64,000 nt of DNA from Carallia brachiata. Taxonomy: Eukaryota; Streptophyta; Magnoliopsida; Malpighiales; Rhizophoraceae. Position 1 is the first letter of the stretch; every line of letters begins with the position of its first letter. Location of the stretch: assembly GCA_021464245.1 (NCBI GenBank), contig JADCRB010000060.1, forward strand, positions 1,231,797 through 1,295,796, in the 5' to 3' direction. A program made the translations under genes and the position numbers. Shown piece after piece: positions 47,671 to 60,309 of the stretch. The notes under the pieces were generated by a model. The model ran no database searches. It was given only the letters and a program-made list of their open reading frames with translations, and was not told where the DNA came from.

Positions 47671-47818
47671 ATAGAGTGTTAATTTTGATTTTTGTTATTC
47701 TTGTTTGCCTTGTTTTTTTTTTTTAATTTAGTTTTAAATTTTATTTATTTAGCATTCGTTTGTTTTTTTTTTTTTCCTTAGTTACTTGCTTATCTATTCT
47801 CGTGATTGCAGGTAGTTT

Positions 47819-50618
47819 ATGCAATTGCGAGCATCTAAGAGCGATAATCTCCTTCCGTTGAACCCCGAGATTGAAAAGCTTTGTCGGCAAAATCGAGCCA
47901 TAAAACGAATTGAGATGGCCGAAAGAATAGAAGGGATGGTTAGGTGATAGTAGATCAAGCACTCAACAATGGGCAGGAGGTGGGGAGCAAGCGAGAATTA
48001 GCATGAAGGACATCCAGAGGCCTGTAATTGGTCCCTCACCATCTTGCATCAGGCTGAGTACAGCAGCTCGTAACTACGAGCTTAAGACGATGTTCTATAA
48101 TATGCTACCAGCATTTCATGGTCTACCGAGTGAAGACCCACTCACTTTTCTTAGGGATTTCTACAGCACTATCGAGACTTTTCCTCCAGGGAGGTGTTCA
48201 GCAGACGAATTAAGGATGAGGTGTTTTCCCTACACCCTCAAGGATAAGGCAAGGACTTGGTTGATCAACCTACCAGAGGAGTCACTTAATACTTGGGAGC
48301 AGATTTATGATAAATTTATGCTGAAGTTTTACTCCCCACAGAAGACTGCAGAGCTTCGGAATAAAATCTGTTCCTTCTCACAAATGGATGCTGAGCCCTT
48401 TCATGAGGCATGGGAGCGATTCAAGATGCTTCTAGTACAGTGCCCACATCACCAATTCTCAAAGCCTCTCCAAATGCAGTTCTTTTATGATGGCCTCATC
48501 ACTAATTCCCAGATGTTGGTGGATTCGGCAGCTGGAGGATATGTGGGTAATAAGTCTGCAGACGAGCTGTATGACATATATGAATTGTTGGCAGATAATT
48601 CCCAGCAGAAAGCTGTTAGAGGGCGTAGAGCTGGAGTTTATGAGCTAACTTCACAAACAGATGTGGCATCCAAAATCGATGATCTAGCACGACAAGTGAA
48701 GTTACTTGTGAACAGAGATTCAATGCAAAAGGAACACTGCTCATATTGTGGACGATTTGGACACAATGAAACTGCTTGTATGGGTATTGACTCTGGAAAT
48801 TCTTTTGAAGATGTCAATTATGCTGGAGCTTATACAGGAAACAAGCAGAGGAATGACCCATATTCCGGTACATATAACCCAGGATGGCGCAACCATCCAA
48901 ATTTTGGGTGGAAAGAGCAGGGTAATGCAAGACCAATAGTACCACCAGGGTTTCAGCAACAGAGAACTCAGTTTCAAGGTCAACCATCTCAATCTCATGA
49001 GAAGAAGCCACAGATCGAAGACATGTTTATGCAGTACATGTCAAAGATGGATGAGAGGATGTCACAACAAGATGCTGAGATGAAGAAGTTGAACTTGAAG
49101 ATTGACCAAGTTGCATCCACCCAACAAGCTTCTATTCATACTTTGGAAGTGCAGATGGGTCAGCTAGCAAAAGCAGTTTCAAATAGGAATCAAGGCCAAC
49201 TCCCTAGCAATACTGAGGTGAACCCAAAAGAGAATGCCTTGGCTATTACCTTGAGAAGTGGGAAGGTGGTAGAAAATCCCATTGATGCTCAGCACAAACA
49301 CAAGTCCATCGAGAAAGGTCACGAAGAAGAGGAATCTGTGCCTGAAAAAGTTAATGATAATGGAAAGGGAGGGCAGGACGACAATGAGGAGTTAGTTCCA
49401 ACCACTCTTCCCCCACAAGTCAAGCCATATGTCCCGCCAATTCCATTCCCCAACAGGCTAAAGAAGAAGAATGATGACAGGAATTTCCTCAAATTCTTGG
49501 ATATGTTCAAAAAGATCCACATCAACATCCCCTTTGCTGAAGCGATTGCACAGATGCCTTCATATGCAAAGTTCCTGAAAGAGATTATATCAAACAAAAG
49601 AAGACTTGAAGATAATGCCACAGTTTCCTTAACTGAGGAGTGTAGTGCTATTCTTCAGAATAAGCTACCTCCAAAGTTAAAGGACCCAGGGAGTTTTACT
49701 ATCCCTTGCACCATTGGAAGTTTAGGTATCGAACGTTGTTTATGTGATTTAGGTGCAAGCATTAACTTAATGCCTTTATCTCTTTTCAAGAGACTCGAGA
49801 TAGGAGAATTGGAGCGAACATTAGTGTCCTTGCAGTTAGCTGATCGATCTATCAAGTATCCCTATGGAAAGATAGAGGATGTGCTGGTTAAAGTGGGCAA
49901 GTTCTACTTCCCTGCTGATTTTTTAGTGCTGGAGATGGAGGAAGATGTTGACATCCCAATAATCTTAGGAAGGTCATTCTTAGCAACTGGTGGAGCCATT
50001 ATTGATGTGAAGCAAGGGAAACTTACACTGCATGTGGACCACGAGAAGCAAGAGTTTAATGTCTTTAAAGCCATGAAGTATCCTCAGCATGGAGACTCTT
50101 GTTTCAGAATGGAGGTTTTGGATCATATTGAAGAGATAATATACCAACCAGAGAATTTCAAAGAACCACTTGAGGCATGTCTCACCAAAAGCATTGCTGA
50201 GGAGAATGAGGATCCAAATGGCATGGAATGTGTCATGCGATTGGAAGGCGACGGATTTTTACCAATAAGAGCAAGAGCAGTATTTGAAGAGCTGGGAGAA
50301 GGCAAGCCTAGGCCATTGCCAACAATTGTGAAACCGCCCCATCTTGAGTTGAAGGAGCTACCTAGTCACCTGCGGTATGCATTTTTAGGAGACTCAGATA
50401 CTTTGCCTGTGATTATTTCAGCTGCTTTGAGCAAAACCGAGGAAGACAGGTTACTACGAGTGTTGAGGGAGCATAAGATGGCTTTAGCTTGGACTATTGC
50501 TGATATAAAAGGGATAAGTCCCTCTTTTTGCACACATAGAATCTTAATGGAGGAAAATCATAGACCATGTGTACAGCACCAAAGACGACTTAACCCACAT
50601 AAGAAAGAGGTTGTCTGA
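47819..50618 (+). pseudogene. gag-protease of Athila-like element 2
   Basis: The ATG at 47819 (MQLRASKSDNLLPLNPEIEK) is the likely gag start. An indel near 47930 shifts to the main frame, open from 48003 to a TGA at 50616-50618. Domains: capsid to about residue 215 counted from 48003 (YELKTMFYNMLPAFHGLPSE, WERFKMLLVQCPHHQ); CCHC knuckle at residues 246-259 (CSYCGRFGHNETAC); coiled linker; aspartic protease around residue 582 (CDLGASINLMPLSLF) with ILGRSFLATGGA. The terminal TGA replaces an expected Arg codon in VV-AEVLKLL and is in the same frame as the RT, so one C-to-T change separates the two ORFs. Confidence 0.9.
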
Positions 50619-53228
50619 GCTGAGGTTTTGAAGCTACTCGATGCAGGGATCATTTATCCAATCTCAGACAGTCCATGGGTGAGTCCAGTACAAGTAGTCC
50701 CGAAGAAGGGAGGCATGACGGTCATTAAGAATGATAAGGATGAGTTAATTCCTACAAGAATTGTCACGGGGTGGAGAGTTTGCATAGATTATAGGAAGCT
50801 TAACGCAGCCACTCGGAAGGACCATTTTCCTTTACCTTTTATCGACCAGATGTTAGAGAGACTGGCAGGTCATTCTTATTATTGCTTCCTTGATGGATAT
50901 TCTAGCTATAATCAGATCCCTATTGCGCCAGAGGACCAGGAAAAGACGACATTCACTTGTCCTTATGGTACCTTTGCATACAGGAGAATGCCCTTCGGAC
51001 TTTGCAATGCACCAGCTACCTTTCAGAGGTGCATGATGGCCATCTTTTCTGACATGGTAGAGAGTATTATTGAAATATTCATGGATGACTTCCCTGTTTT
51101 TGGGGCTTCTTTTGAGACATGTTTGAAGAATTTGGTACTAGTTCTCCAGCGATGTGAGGAGACTAACTTAGTTTTAAATTGGGAAAAATGTCACTTTATG
51201 GTTCAAAGGTATTGTCCTAGGGCATCGAATCTCAAAGAATGGTATAGAGGTAGATAGAGCAAAGATTGAAGTTATTGAGAGATTGCCCCCACCAAGTTCG
51301 ATTCGGGCTGTACGAAGCTTCCTCGGACATGCAGGCTTCTATCGAAGGTTTATTAGGGACTTCTCGAAGATTACTAAGCCATTATGTGCACTTTTAGTCA
51401 AGGATACCCCTTTAACTTTGATGATGATTGTTTGAAGGCCTTTAACCATTTAAAGAAGGAGTTGACATCGACACCTATTATGACAGCACCAGATTGGAAT
51501 TTACCTTTTGAGCTGATGTGTAATGCTAGCGACTATGCGGTGGGAGCTGTCTTGGGACAAAGAAGAGAGAAGCGGTTACATGTGATATACTATGCTAGCA
51601 AGATACTTACTGAAACTCAGATGAATTATGCAACAACAGAGAAGGAGTTGTTGGCCATAGTATATGCTTTTGAAAAGTTTCGCGCTTATCTTGTTGGCTC
51701 TAAGGTTATTGTGTATACAGATCACTCAGCCATCAAGTACCTACTAACGAAGAAGGACGCAAAGCCCAGGCTAATTCGATGGATCTTATTGCTTCAAGAG
51801 TTTGATTTGGAGATCCAGGACAAAAAGGGTGCAGAAAACTTAGTAGCAGACCATCTCTCAAGACTGGAGCAAGCTGAGCAGCAAGAGAGAATATCAATTG
51901 ATGATCGTTTTCCAGATGAGTTTTTGTGGCTAGTGCAAAGTAAAGATCCTTGGTACGCAGATTATGTTAATTATTTAGCTAGTAACATTATTCTTCAAAA
52001 TTTTTCTCATCATCAGAGGAAGAAATTCCTCTCCGATGTCAAATATTTTATTTGGGAGGAGCCGTTGCTTTTTAAGATTTGTGCAGATGGAATTATTCGT
52101 AGATGTGTTCCAGAGGATGAGATGGAGGCCATTCTAACTCATTGTCATGCTTTACCCTGTGGAGGCCATTTTGGGGCTAAAAAGACAGCAGCTAAGGTGC
52201 TTCAGTCTGGATTCTATTGGCCTACAATTTTTAAGGATGCTCGAACTTTTGTGATGGCTTGTGACAGATTCCAACGGACTGGTAATATTGGTAAGCGTCA
52301 CGAGATGCCCCAGACAGGTATTCAAGAGGTTGAGCTATTTGATGTATGGGGGTTGGACTTCATGGGACCATTTCCACCATCTTATGGTAATCTTTATATT
52401 CTAGTAGCTGTGGATTATGTGTCCAAGTGGGTTGAAGCTGTAGCATTACCTAACAATACTGCTAAGGTGGTTGTGAAGTTTGTAAAGAAGCATATCTTCT
52501 CACGTTTTGGGGTGCCGAGGGTGATCATAAGTGACAATGGAGTCCATTTTAAAAATAAGAACTTTGAGGGTCTCTTGAGCAAGTATGGGTGTCAATTCAG
52601 AACTAGCACTCCCTATCATCCACAAACAAGTGGCCAAGTGGAAATTTCCAATAGAGAGATCAAGTCTATTCTCGAGAAGACTGTCAACTCTTCGAGGAAG
52701 GATTGGGCTATCAAGCTAGATGATGCTTTGTGGGCCTATCGAACAGCTTACAAAACACCGCTGGGAATGTCCCCGTATCGGTTAGTCTTTGGCAAGCCTT
52801 GCTATCTACCTGTGGAGCTGGAGCATTGTGCTTATTGGGCTGTGAAGACGCTAAATTATGACTTGAAGTCTGCTGGAGAAAATAGACTTCTTCAACTTAA
52901 TGAGCTTGAAGAGATTCGCAGGGACTCATATGAGAATGCTCGGATTTATAAGGAGCGAACCAAGGCTTGGCATGACAAGCACATCCAACGAAGGGAGTTC
53001 AAGGAAGGACAGAAAGTGTTGCTATTCAACTCTAGATTTCGATTTTTTCCTGGCAAATTGAAGTCTAGATGGTCAGGTCCTTTTGAGGTAACTAAGGTGT
53101 TCCCGTATGGAGCAGTTGAGATTCGGGGAGAGGACCAGAAAAAGTTCACTGTCAATGGCCAACGACTAAAGCTATACTTTGAACGTGATGGAGTGGCAGA
53201 TGTCCATTCCATTATTTGGCTTGATTGA
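50619..53228 (+). pseudogene. RT, RNase H and integrase of Athila-like element 2
   Basis: RT: AGIIYPISDSPWVSPVQVVP, RVCIDYRKLNAAT, FLDGYSSYNQI, MPFGLCNAPATFQ and FMDD at 51078-51089. A frame slip at about 51207 is undone at about 51405. In RNase H the first catalytic Asp is Asn ([16 protein letters not shown] at 51522-51524). In the integrase finger the last Cys is Phe (CDRFQRTG, about 52260-52277), while the D,D,E core is kept ([27 protein letters not shown]). The end reads [20 protein letters not shown]. The element is therefore inactive through several independent lesions. Confidence 0.9.
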
Positions 53229-53246
53229 TGGACTCAGACTAGCTAC

Positions 53247-53298
53247 GTCGAGCTATAGACGTTAAACATAGCGCTTGTTGGAAGGCAACCCAATGTTT
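53247..53298 (+). other. Conserved motif just 3' of pol, element 2
   Basis: The block gacgttaaacatagcgcttg plus gaaggcaacccaatgttta starts 20-30 bp after the pol stop, as in element 1 at 7038-7087. Confidence 0.75.
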
Positions 53299-53799
53299 AT
53301 TTTGTTATTTACTTAGTTTAATTTCCTTATTCAATTGAAGTTGTTGATTTTCTTTTCGTGTGATTGTAGGAACTTGAGATGGAAAAACATATTCATTGCG
53401 AAGCAATGGATTATGAACACTTCGATTTAGGGAGAAATTATAACGCTTTTGTGTGACACTCATATTTGATGCATTGCTATGATTTCTCTTAAGTGTGAGA
53501 GTGCATGAGTAGAACAAGAATTCTCTTTTTTGAGTATGTATGTGATGAATTGAATGTTTATTTATCTATATATATATATACTCAAAGGGGGGATCTGTGG
53601 TGGAAGCGTAAGGTTCCGAGGTCGGCTTCCACCACAGATCCCGTTGTTCATTGTACTGTTAATTGCGTGGGGGTGCGGGGGCGAAGCCCCCGCGATACGG
53701 AGAGTTTAGGATAAAATGGGCATGTTATCTCGTTCTTATTCTACTTAGCTGTGCATTATTAGAGTTCCTTGTGTCCATGCTTGTTGGACCGTGGGGAGG

Positions 53800-54015
53800 G
53801 AATCGACCGGGTCTGGTCATGGACCGGACAAGGTCCGGTTGTATGCTGTAATTGCTGAAGGGGACTGTCCTGGTCCGGTCCCATGCTGGAACATTAGCCC
53901 GGGACCGACCAGGTCCGGTCATGGACCGGACTTGGTCCGGTCCCATTCTGTCCGTGAAGCAGCACTGGACCGGACCCGGTCCAGGTCCGGACCAAGTCCG
54001 GTCCCATTCTGAACC
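53800..54015. repeat. GC-rich CCGGTC/GACCGG dyad cluster, element 2
   Basis: About 15 copies of ggtccgg/ccggacc words in both orientations, for example ggtccggtcatggaccggac, give extensive hairpin potential. Followed by an A-run at 54025-54039. The open frames across it on both strands result from the repeats. Confidence 0.85.
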
Positions 54016-54690
54016 GAGATTTTAAAAAAAAAAAAAAAAGTTTTTAAACCCAAGAGGCCTCCCACGTTTTTCTTTACTCTTCAGCTTCTTCTTCTTCTTT
54101 TTCTTCTTCTTCTTCTACTCCTTTTACCCAACTCCTTCCATACCCAAAACCTCCATCTATTCATCCTCCTCCTACTCAAATCCTACCTTTCTTTTACCCA
54201 TCTCTTCTCTTATTCTCCCATATACAAAACCCAAACCTACATTATCCCTCTACTCAAGTTTCTCCCATTCTTCTTTCCTCCACCCATCTTTATTTTTAAG
54301 TCCCTCTAGTTTTATTTCCCTGAAGTTTTTGGTTTTTTTTCTTCTTCTTGTGGAGAGTTCTACCTTGGTTATAAGGTTTGTAATTGCTACCCACATCCTT
54401 TAGTAAAGGAACCTATGATGATGTTCTTATTTTGTGCTTCTCTTTCAATTTATTATAACTTGAATGTTGTTCATAATCCATGGGTATTTGAATTTGATGT
54501 TTGAGTGTTGTTTCTTTGGCTACAATTCATGATGGGTGTTGTTAATTCTTATCACTTTATGGTTAATTGATGCTCAATTTTGAAATTGATGATTGGGTTT
54601 TGATTACTTGGTTGAAATCTTTGAGATTGTGATTTTTAATGGGTCTATTGGGTCAATTATGCTATCTCATTGTTGGGTTTTCGTGTGGAA
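54016..54690 (+). other. 3' noncoding tail of element 2, pyrimidine-rich
   Basis: A (CTT)n stretch at about 54085-54115 and long C/T-rich DNA, then an AT-rich part. It has no coding signature and ends where J-domain gene sequence resumes. Confidence 0.5.
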
Positions 54691-55259
54691 GGCTATCTCG
54701 CAGCCTACATGATTCACAAGGGAGTGCTATTGCAGGCCACTTGGTACCAGTCCTTGTCCATCAAAATCAAACAAGGTTGCTGTCCTTGTCCTTTTTCAAA
54801 CGTAAACGCCGCCACGAGTTGGTGATAAACATGAATTTAATATTATCGTAGTATGTCAAGTTCTTAACTCCAACAGCCACTATCAGGAAACACTGCAAGA
54901 AACAGGCCCTCATGGTTCATCCGGACAAGAACAAGTCGGTGGACGCGGAGAGTGGCTTCAAGTTGATCAGTCAGGCTCTGGATGTTCTGTCCGACCCCAG
55001 AAAGAGAAAAGCCTACGACATGAACATGAACGTTGTTCATGATTCTTCTTCACCTGTCCAGTACAAGAAGCGTAGGTTTTCATCAAGAAGAACGGATGAT
55101 CCTTTCAGTTCTTGGTCGTCAAGACAACAAGACCATCCTGAAGAGCCAGTTCCCACAAGTTGGGAGAATATTTGTAATTGGGGGCTTGTTTGTTTTTGTG
55201 GTCACAATTTCTGGATGACATGCAGAATATTTGTAATTGTAAACATCATTATTCTCTAA

Positions 55260-57501
55260 TGAAAATTATGGTATTTTGTTCCAATTATTTTCCATTTTAT
55301 ATGTAAATAAGTTTTGATTTTCAAAAATATTGAACATAAAAGAATACAAGAAAACAACTGGTTCATGTAGATAATTTGGTATCAAAAATTTGGAATTAAA
55401 ATCAGTGGGGCAATTTTCTCTTCGGTATCTAGGTTGTTCTACATCCCAAATCTTATTTCTTGATCATATTGCTAAGAAGTTAATTTCCAAGTCTACAAAA
55501 AATTTATCTTTTTTGCTCTTGATTTAATCTTTGCTCTGCTCTTTTTCCATTGAGAACACAGATACAATAGGCACGAAGACGAATATCGGTCCTCTTTTAG
55601 TGTCAACAGTGGCTAATTTCATTTTGTGTATTAGGTGACCGTTTGAATCTCTTTAAGTGTATTCCATATTTCGAGTGGGATAGTAAGGCCGTTCTTGTAA
55701 TCTGAGTTTGCTTGAAAGAAACTCCTGTGACCAATTTGATGAGATTCCTTCTTGTTGCTTCGCTACAACTGTTAACAGAGCAGGCTTAATCCATTCTTGT
55801 GCAGTAATCTTTTTTTTTTTTGGCATTAATGGTTAGTACATCATGTCATAATACCAATAACAATTTGGGATTCACTTGTCTTTTTCTCCCTTGCCCTTTT
55901 TTTTAATTGTTTTTTGAAGTGCGTAAGATACTTCGAATATAATGAGGTTACAATCACTACTCGTTATAGTCTATTAGTAAGTGCTGAATATTAATTAGAC
56001 AAATATAAAAGCTTAAAATAGAGAGAAATTTAATAAGGATTTAAGTAAACAATGAACTCATATACTTAAAATTATATCTAAACTTAAAATTTTAAATTAT
56101 TGAATTATGAGTCTTTGCTATTTATAAATTGTTTGCTCTTAACTTACACTTTCAATATAATTAACTTACACTTTCAATATAAGACTTTTGCTTATCTATT
56201 TCATACAAGTTTTGAGTTCAAATAATATTAAGAGACTAAATTTACACTTGATCTGGTACGTACCGTGTTTTTTGAGCATCCCCTTCGCAAATCTTACAGC
56301 GTGAAAAACTTGCACTGAGAGCTTGGATTCTGGAACTAGAACAGCCTTTTTTTGAAGAAAATTTTTGTAAACATATAATGATAGATACAAAATTGATATA
56401 TAAAAATCTGAATTGTGGAATCACAAAAAATATTAAAAAATAAAAAAACAAATAAATTGTTAGATTAACTGCATTTTTTTTGCGTGTCGCAAATTACGTA
56501 GCTGTATAGTATTTTCTTTTTTTTTTTTTTTTTTTTGGAAGCCATCAAGGCGAAACCACAAGAAGTTAACAACTTTCTTCGAGGTCAATGCACCCCTGCT
56601 GGTGCATCCGCTTGAAACATGAGCCCATACCAACCTTTTGGAGGTGTTCGGAATTCACGTGCCCTCTTGAAGTGAACATTGGTTATCCTTTTGTGTCACA
56701 TGTGAGCCATATGAGCAAGTCAGAGACCTTTTTTCCTTTAATTCCAATAAAATTTTCATTGCTTTCACATCAAATCATGGACTTGGTTAGAACACAAGGC
56801 AAGGTATAAGAAATTTAGTCATGTAATCATAGTAATGAAGTTTTTCCCCACTAGAAGTACCCTTCTGACTGGTCAGTTTTGAAAATGTTTTGATCATGGC
56901 TGAGAAGGAGCTAAGACTTATGCAACATGGCAGAAATGCAGGGGAAGATTCCATTCAAGAGAGACAATGCAGGTAAGTTCAACGTAAGATTTTTTTAGAC
57001 TTACGGATTCTTTGATCCTAGACTGAGACAATCTCCCATCACCTAACTTTTTTTGACAAAAAAAAACAGAAAGACAATGCTGATATATAAATCCATAAAT
57101 GTGTACCAGAAGGACCTTTACTGAACTGCAGAACCATTTTTGAAGACTGTACCTAAAGTTCTTTTCAATCCAATATCTGAATTAGCAAAACTTTGCACCA
57201 GAAAAGCTGAACAATCCACATTTCTACATGTCGTTCACTAATTGTAAAACTTTGCACCAGGAAATTTGCTTTTCCTGCACTAATGTCCCTCTTCAACAAT
57301 GATTTTCAAATTTTACCTTCAGATCTCCCCCCTTATCCTAATTTCTTCAATCATTTATCATTGGCATGCATCTGTTATAGTTTGTATTTCCCACCATTCG
57401 TTTTAATTCTTTCAGCCCTTCTGTCAGCTGGAGTGCAGAAAGGGACCTAGCAACTTCTGCTCGTCGTGGCGATACTTTTTTGCTCTTCCTAAGGACCACC
57501 A
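55260..57501. other. Intergenic spacer with possible coding remnants
   Basis: On the minus strand about 55650-55810 reads QEWIKPALLTVVAKQQEG ... NWSQEFLSSKLRLQERPYY, which looks protein-like but is unrecognised. 56560-56810 has a short Cys/His-containing frame on the plus strand. The remainder is AT-rich and probably includes the 3' UTR of the RIC gene next to 57502. Confidence 0.35.
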
Positions 57502-59315
57502 TCACGCAACTTGTAGGTTGGGCATGGGCTGTAATTCATGATACATTGTAGCTTTTGCCTTCAATGATCGTGAAGACTTTGACGCAGAAGATGAAGACTT
57601 CGAAGTAGTAGCTGTCTTCTTTTTCCTTTTAGGTTTCTTGGAAGCATTTTGAAGATCTGAAGATGGACTGTCATTGAACACATTGACCATAGATTGATGT
57701 CCCATAGAATTGTCATAATCTGTCAAAAGTTTATTGAGTTCATGAGAATAGTCATATCACCATAGTGAAAGTCACATAAGCCAGAAGACAGTGCAAATAA
57801 GCAAACAGCAACAGAAATAACAATATTGGTCATGGACATGAAGAGAAGAGCAAGGCATGCATAATTTTAATGGAAATTAGTTATCAAATGGTGGGTGGCA
57901 GCTATTGAAAATGACAACTACCATGTGACAGAAGGAGAAAAAAACAATTGATATGCAAATTCCTCCAATTTACTATGGTCCACCAACAAATTATTTTTAG
58001 TTAAGGCCATGAGTTTGTTGGATTCCCCTTGTTAGATAAGCATTCTCCCGTGACACAAGAGCCAAAATCTTCCCACTGGACACAAAGAATCTAGCAAACT
58101 CTCACAATACTACCGTACGAAACAAACTTCAATAAACTTGCAGATGCATTAACATAAATTTCCAATTTCTATCAATAATTGCACATGTGAAAGATCATAT
58201 ATGAGTTTGTCTCCTTATGCAATAATTCCATATGGTAACAGACAAAGCATCCCAAGACTACAAGCACCGGTGGCTTAGCCCATAAATATGCCCCCTAAAC
58301 TGGCAGCCTATTTCATTTTTTTTGGGCATTATGATCTTCCAGTCGTGGAAACAGTGACACCGTAAATACAACAGTAAGGCTCTGTGTACATCTGTCCCTT
58401 CCCCAGAACCCGCAATGTGGAAGCCTCATTTTTCACATTAATTACTAAGTGCACCTTCACAGTCCAATCAAAAAATAGGCCTAGCTGGTCCCAAGGTTTG
58501 AACCAAAATCTATGAAGTGGGTTAAGCCTAGCCTTGGGTTGACTACTAGCCAAATTGTTGCATAAGAGAATGTATGGTGATTTGTGAGGGAGCATATGCA
58601 GTCCCTTGTCATTGTCCAAATGTTATCCCAAAACTCTGCAATCTCTCCCACATAAATCTGTCTATTGGTGTGTGTGCTTTCCTTTTGATAAAATTATGTG
58701 CGTGTAGGAATTCGACTTCGCTAAGAAGAGAATCTATGTGTTGCAGGAAAAGAACTAACAAAAATGATAATAACCAAATGGAAAGCAAAGAATACAGGGA
58801 ATAAAATAACAGCATTCTATACCTTGAGAGGACCATGGAGAGAAAGTTACAGAATTGGAATCTCTTGGATTACTGAGTGATGTTGTTGAGAAATCAGGAG
58901 GTGACTTGAATTCACTCATCTGTCAAATCCCAATCAATTAAACAACTTATTAAACAAAATCCAGGATTAGGAAAATGAACACAAATAAAAACAGAAACAT
59001 GGAGTTCAATTGACGAAGCTGCATGCATACCCAACTGGGTTGGCTGCCAGATGAGCCATCCCACCCTATGTGTGCCACATGCTTGACATCTGTTGGATAC
59101 CCAATTTCCATTTCTCTTTCTTTCACCACTGTGACGGGGGAAAAAAAAAAAGGTTTCCCCATTTCAGAAGCCAGAAAAACAAAATAAGCACCACTGGACA
59201 CATTTCCAAATTCCAACCAGGAAGACACAAACATAATATAAACAGAAAAATCCTCACCAAAGATTTGAGAAATGTACTTGAACCCCTTGTAAATCCCTTT
59301 AATCTTCATTGCCAT
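57502..59315 (-). CDS. ROP-interactive CRIB-motif (RIC) protein, 156 aa, four exons
   Basis: Exons on the minus strand: 59315-59258, 59128-59031, 58919-58823 and 57719-57502. All introns are GT-AG and the joined coding length of 471 nt is a clean frame ending in TGA. The N-terminus is basic ([19 protein letters not shown]). The CRIB motif is at residues 28-44 ([17 protein letters not shown]), with the two His and the Gly-x-Asp-Gly that contact active ROP/RAC GTPases. Residues 112-119 are a Lys/Arg cluster and 121-136 a Ser-rich tail. RIC proteins are effectors that link membrane ROP GTPases to actin, microtubules or calcium in polar growth. No lesions were seen. The numbered RIC subgroup cannot be assigned from this sequence alone. 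Confidence 0.9.
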
Positions 59316-59593
59316 GGGAGAATCTGGAAGTCCAATCTTCCTTTAATGAATGACTCAAAAATTAAGGAATAAACCAAAGAAATGTGGAGAGATGGTTCTT
59401 TTGCCTGCTAGAAAGCAATGAATAATTAGATGAGAAGTCAATTTGCAGACACAAAAGAAGAGAGAAAAAGGCCCAGCAGCTTATTAGAGAAGGTGAACAA
59501 AAAATGCATGTGATTTAGAAACAATTTCCCATTGAATGAAGTTTGGTATCTATCTTTGGACTAAATGATAAATAAACAATAAATCTAACATAC

Positions 59594-59900
59594 CTTGTTA
59601 AAGAAAATGGCCTATGGCCTACGATGGTGCAGAGAAATGACAAATTCAAGAGAGAAGCAACATCTGCTCTCTCTCCTCCAAACTAGACTGCAATGCTCTA
59701 TCCTCCATGTATCCACAACTGTTCTTGTTCTTGAGAAATGGAAAACTACCAAAAGATCCCATCTTTGAAATAATATACAGGTCTTAGTTTCATGCACTAA
59801 ACAGAAAAATGAGAACCCATTAAAGCCAGCAGGAAAAAAAATGAAACGGGAAAACCAATAGAGAGGAAAAAAAAAAACCAAAAAGAAGAGATTTGCCAAG
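59594..59900 (-). other. Probable 5' UTR exon of the RIC gene
   Basis: A good splice donor (AAG|gtatgtt, boundary at 59594/59593) lies about 280 bp upstream of the RIC start codon, pointing to an intron in the 5' UTR. The upstream limit is arbitrary. A plus-strand frame at 59893-60156 overlaps this promoter side and is not called. Confidence 0.4.
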
Positions 59901-60309
59901 GATGATGATTGAGAAGAGAAAGAACTTCAAAGACTTTAAATTTAACTCTAAGAAGGGTTCCAAAAGAACCAAAGAAGAAGACCCCAACTTCAAGGACAGG
60001 GTACTAAAAAATTGGGTGGTGCTTTTTGGTTGGTTTGGTACTTTGATTCAAAGCGAGTGGGTGCGGGAAGGCTGCCCAATTTGTTGTGCAGAGAGTAAAG
60101 GGCGGGGGGGGGCCTTTTTAAAAGCTTGTCTGAAAAATTCCTGGGACCACTCTTAAAATCCGGATTTTATAAAAAAAAAAACTGAGAGAGGGAGAGAGAT
60201 TTTCAACAGAGAAAAAAAAGTTGGATGTGCGGGATCAAATCAGAAACGGGAGAGAAACGAGCGAAGTTTGACTGAGCTTGGCTTCTATAGTTCTATTAGG
60301 GGTATATGT

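Larger units (their letters stand above)
46202..54690 (+). mobile_element. Athila-like Ty3/gypsy element 2, lacking its 3' LTR
   Basis: A 1445-bp 5' LTR, a tRNA-Asp-type primer site, gag-pol in one main frame with a few lesions, a conserved 3' motif, a GC-rich dyad cluster and part of the 3' noncoding tail. No second LTR follows. J-domain gene sequence resumes at about 54691. The exact right break lies somewhere between about 54050 and 54690. The 5-mer before the LTR is gaagg, and its partner has been lost. Confidence 0.9.
46053..55259 (+). pseudogene. Plant J-domain (DnaJ-type) protein gene, split by an Athila-like element
   Basis: 46053-46200 encodes the N-terminal motif of plant DnaJ proteins that begin with a short helical repeat (AAGQKARDLAEESFSLRDM, then AMEYDPRLPGMEG), with a TAA at 46161-46163 in place of a sense codon. 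The sequence breaks off at 46201, where an LTR begins. It resumes at about 54691 (YLAAYMIHKG ... ATWYQSLSIKI) and, in another frame, at 54882 (IRKHCKKQALMVHPDKNKSV, KLISQALDVLSDPRKRKAYD), the J-domain helices with the HPD tripeptide that stimulates Hsp70 ATPase. It ends at a stop at 55257-55259, shorter than the family. Part of the region linking the repeat to the J domain is missing, consistent with a deletion that also removed the 3' LTR. Confidence 0.75.

Noticed and set aside
53505..54012. Overlapping ORFs on both strands in the dyad cluster
   Set aside because: Repeated CCGGTC words lack stops in most frames; there is no domain and no codon bias.
59893..60156. 87-codon plus-strand ORF
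   Set aside because: Lies antisense to the RIC 5' region, Lys-rich low complexity followed by frame without a domain.
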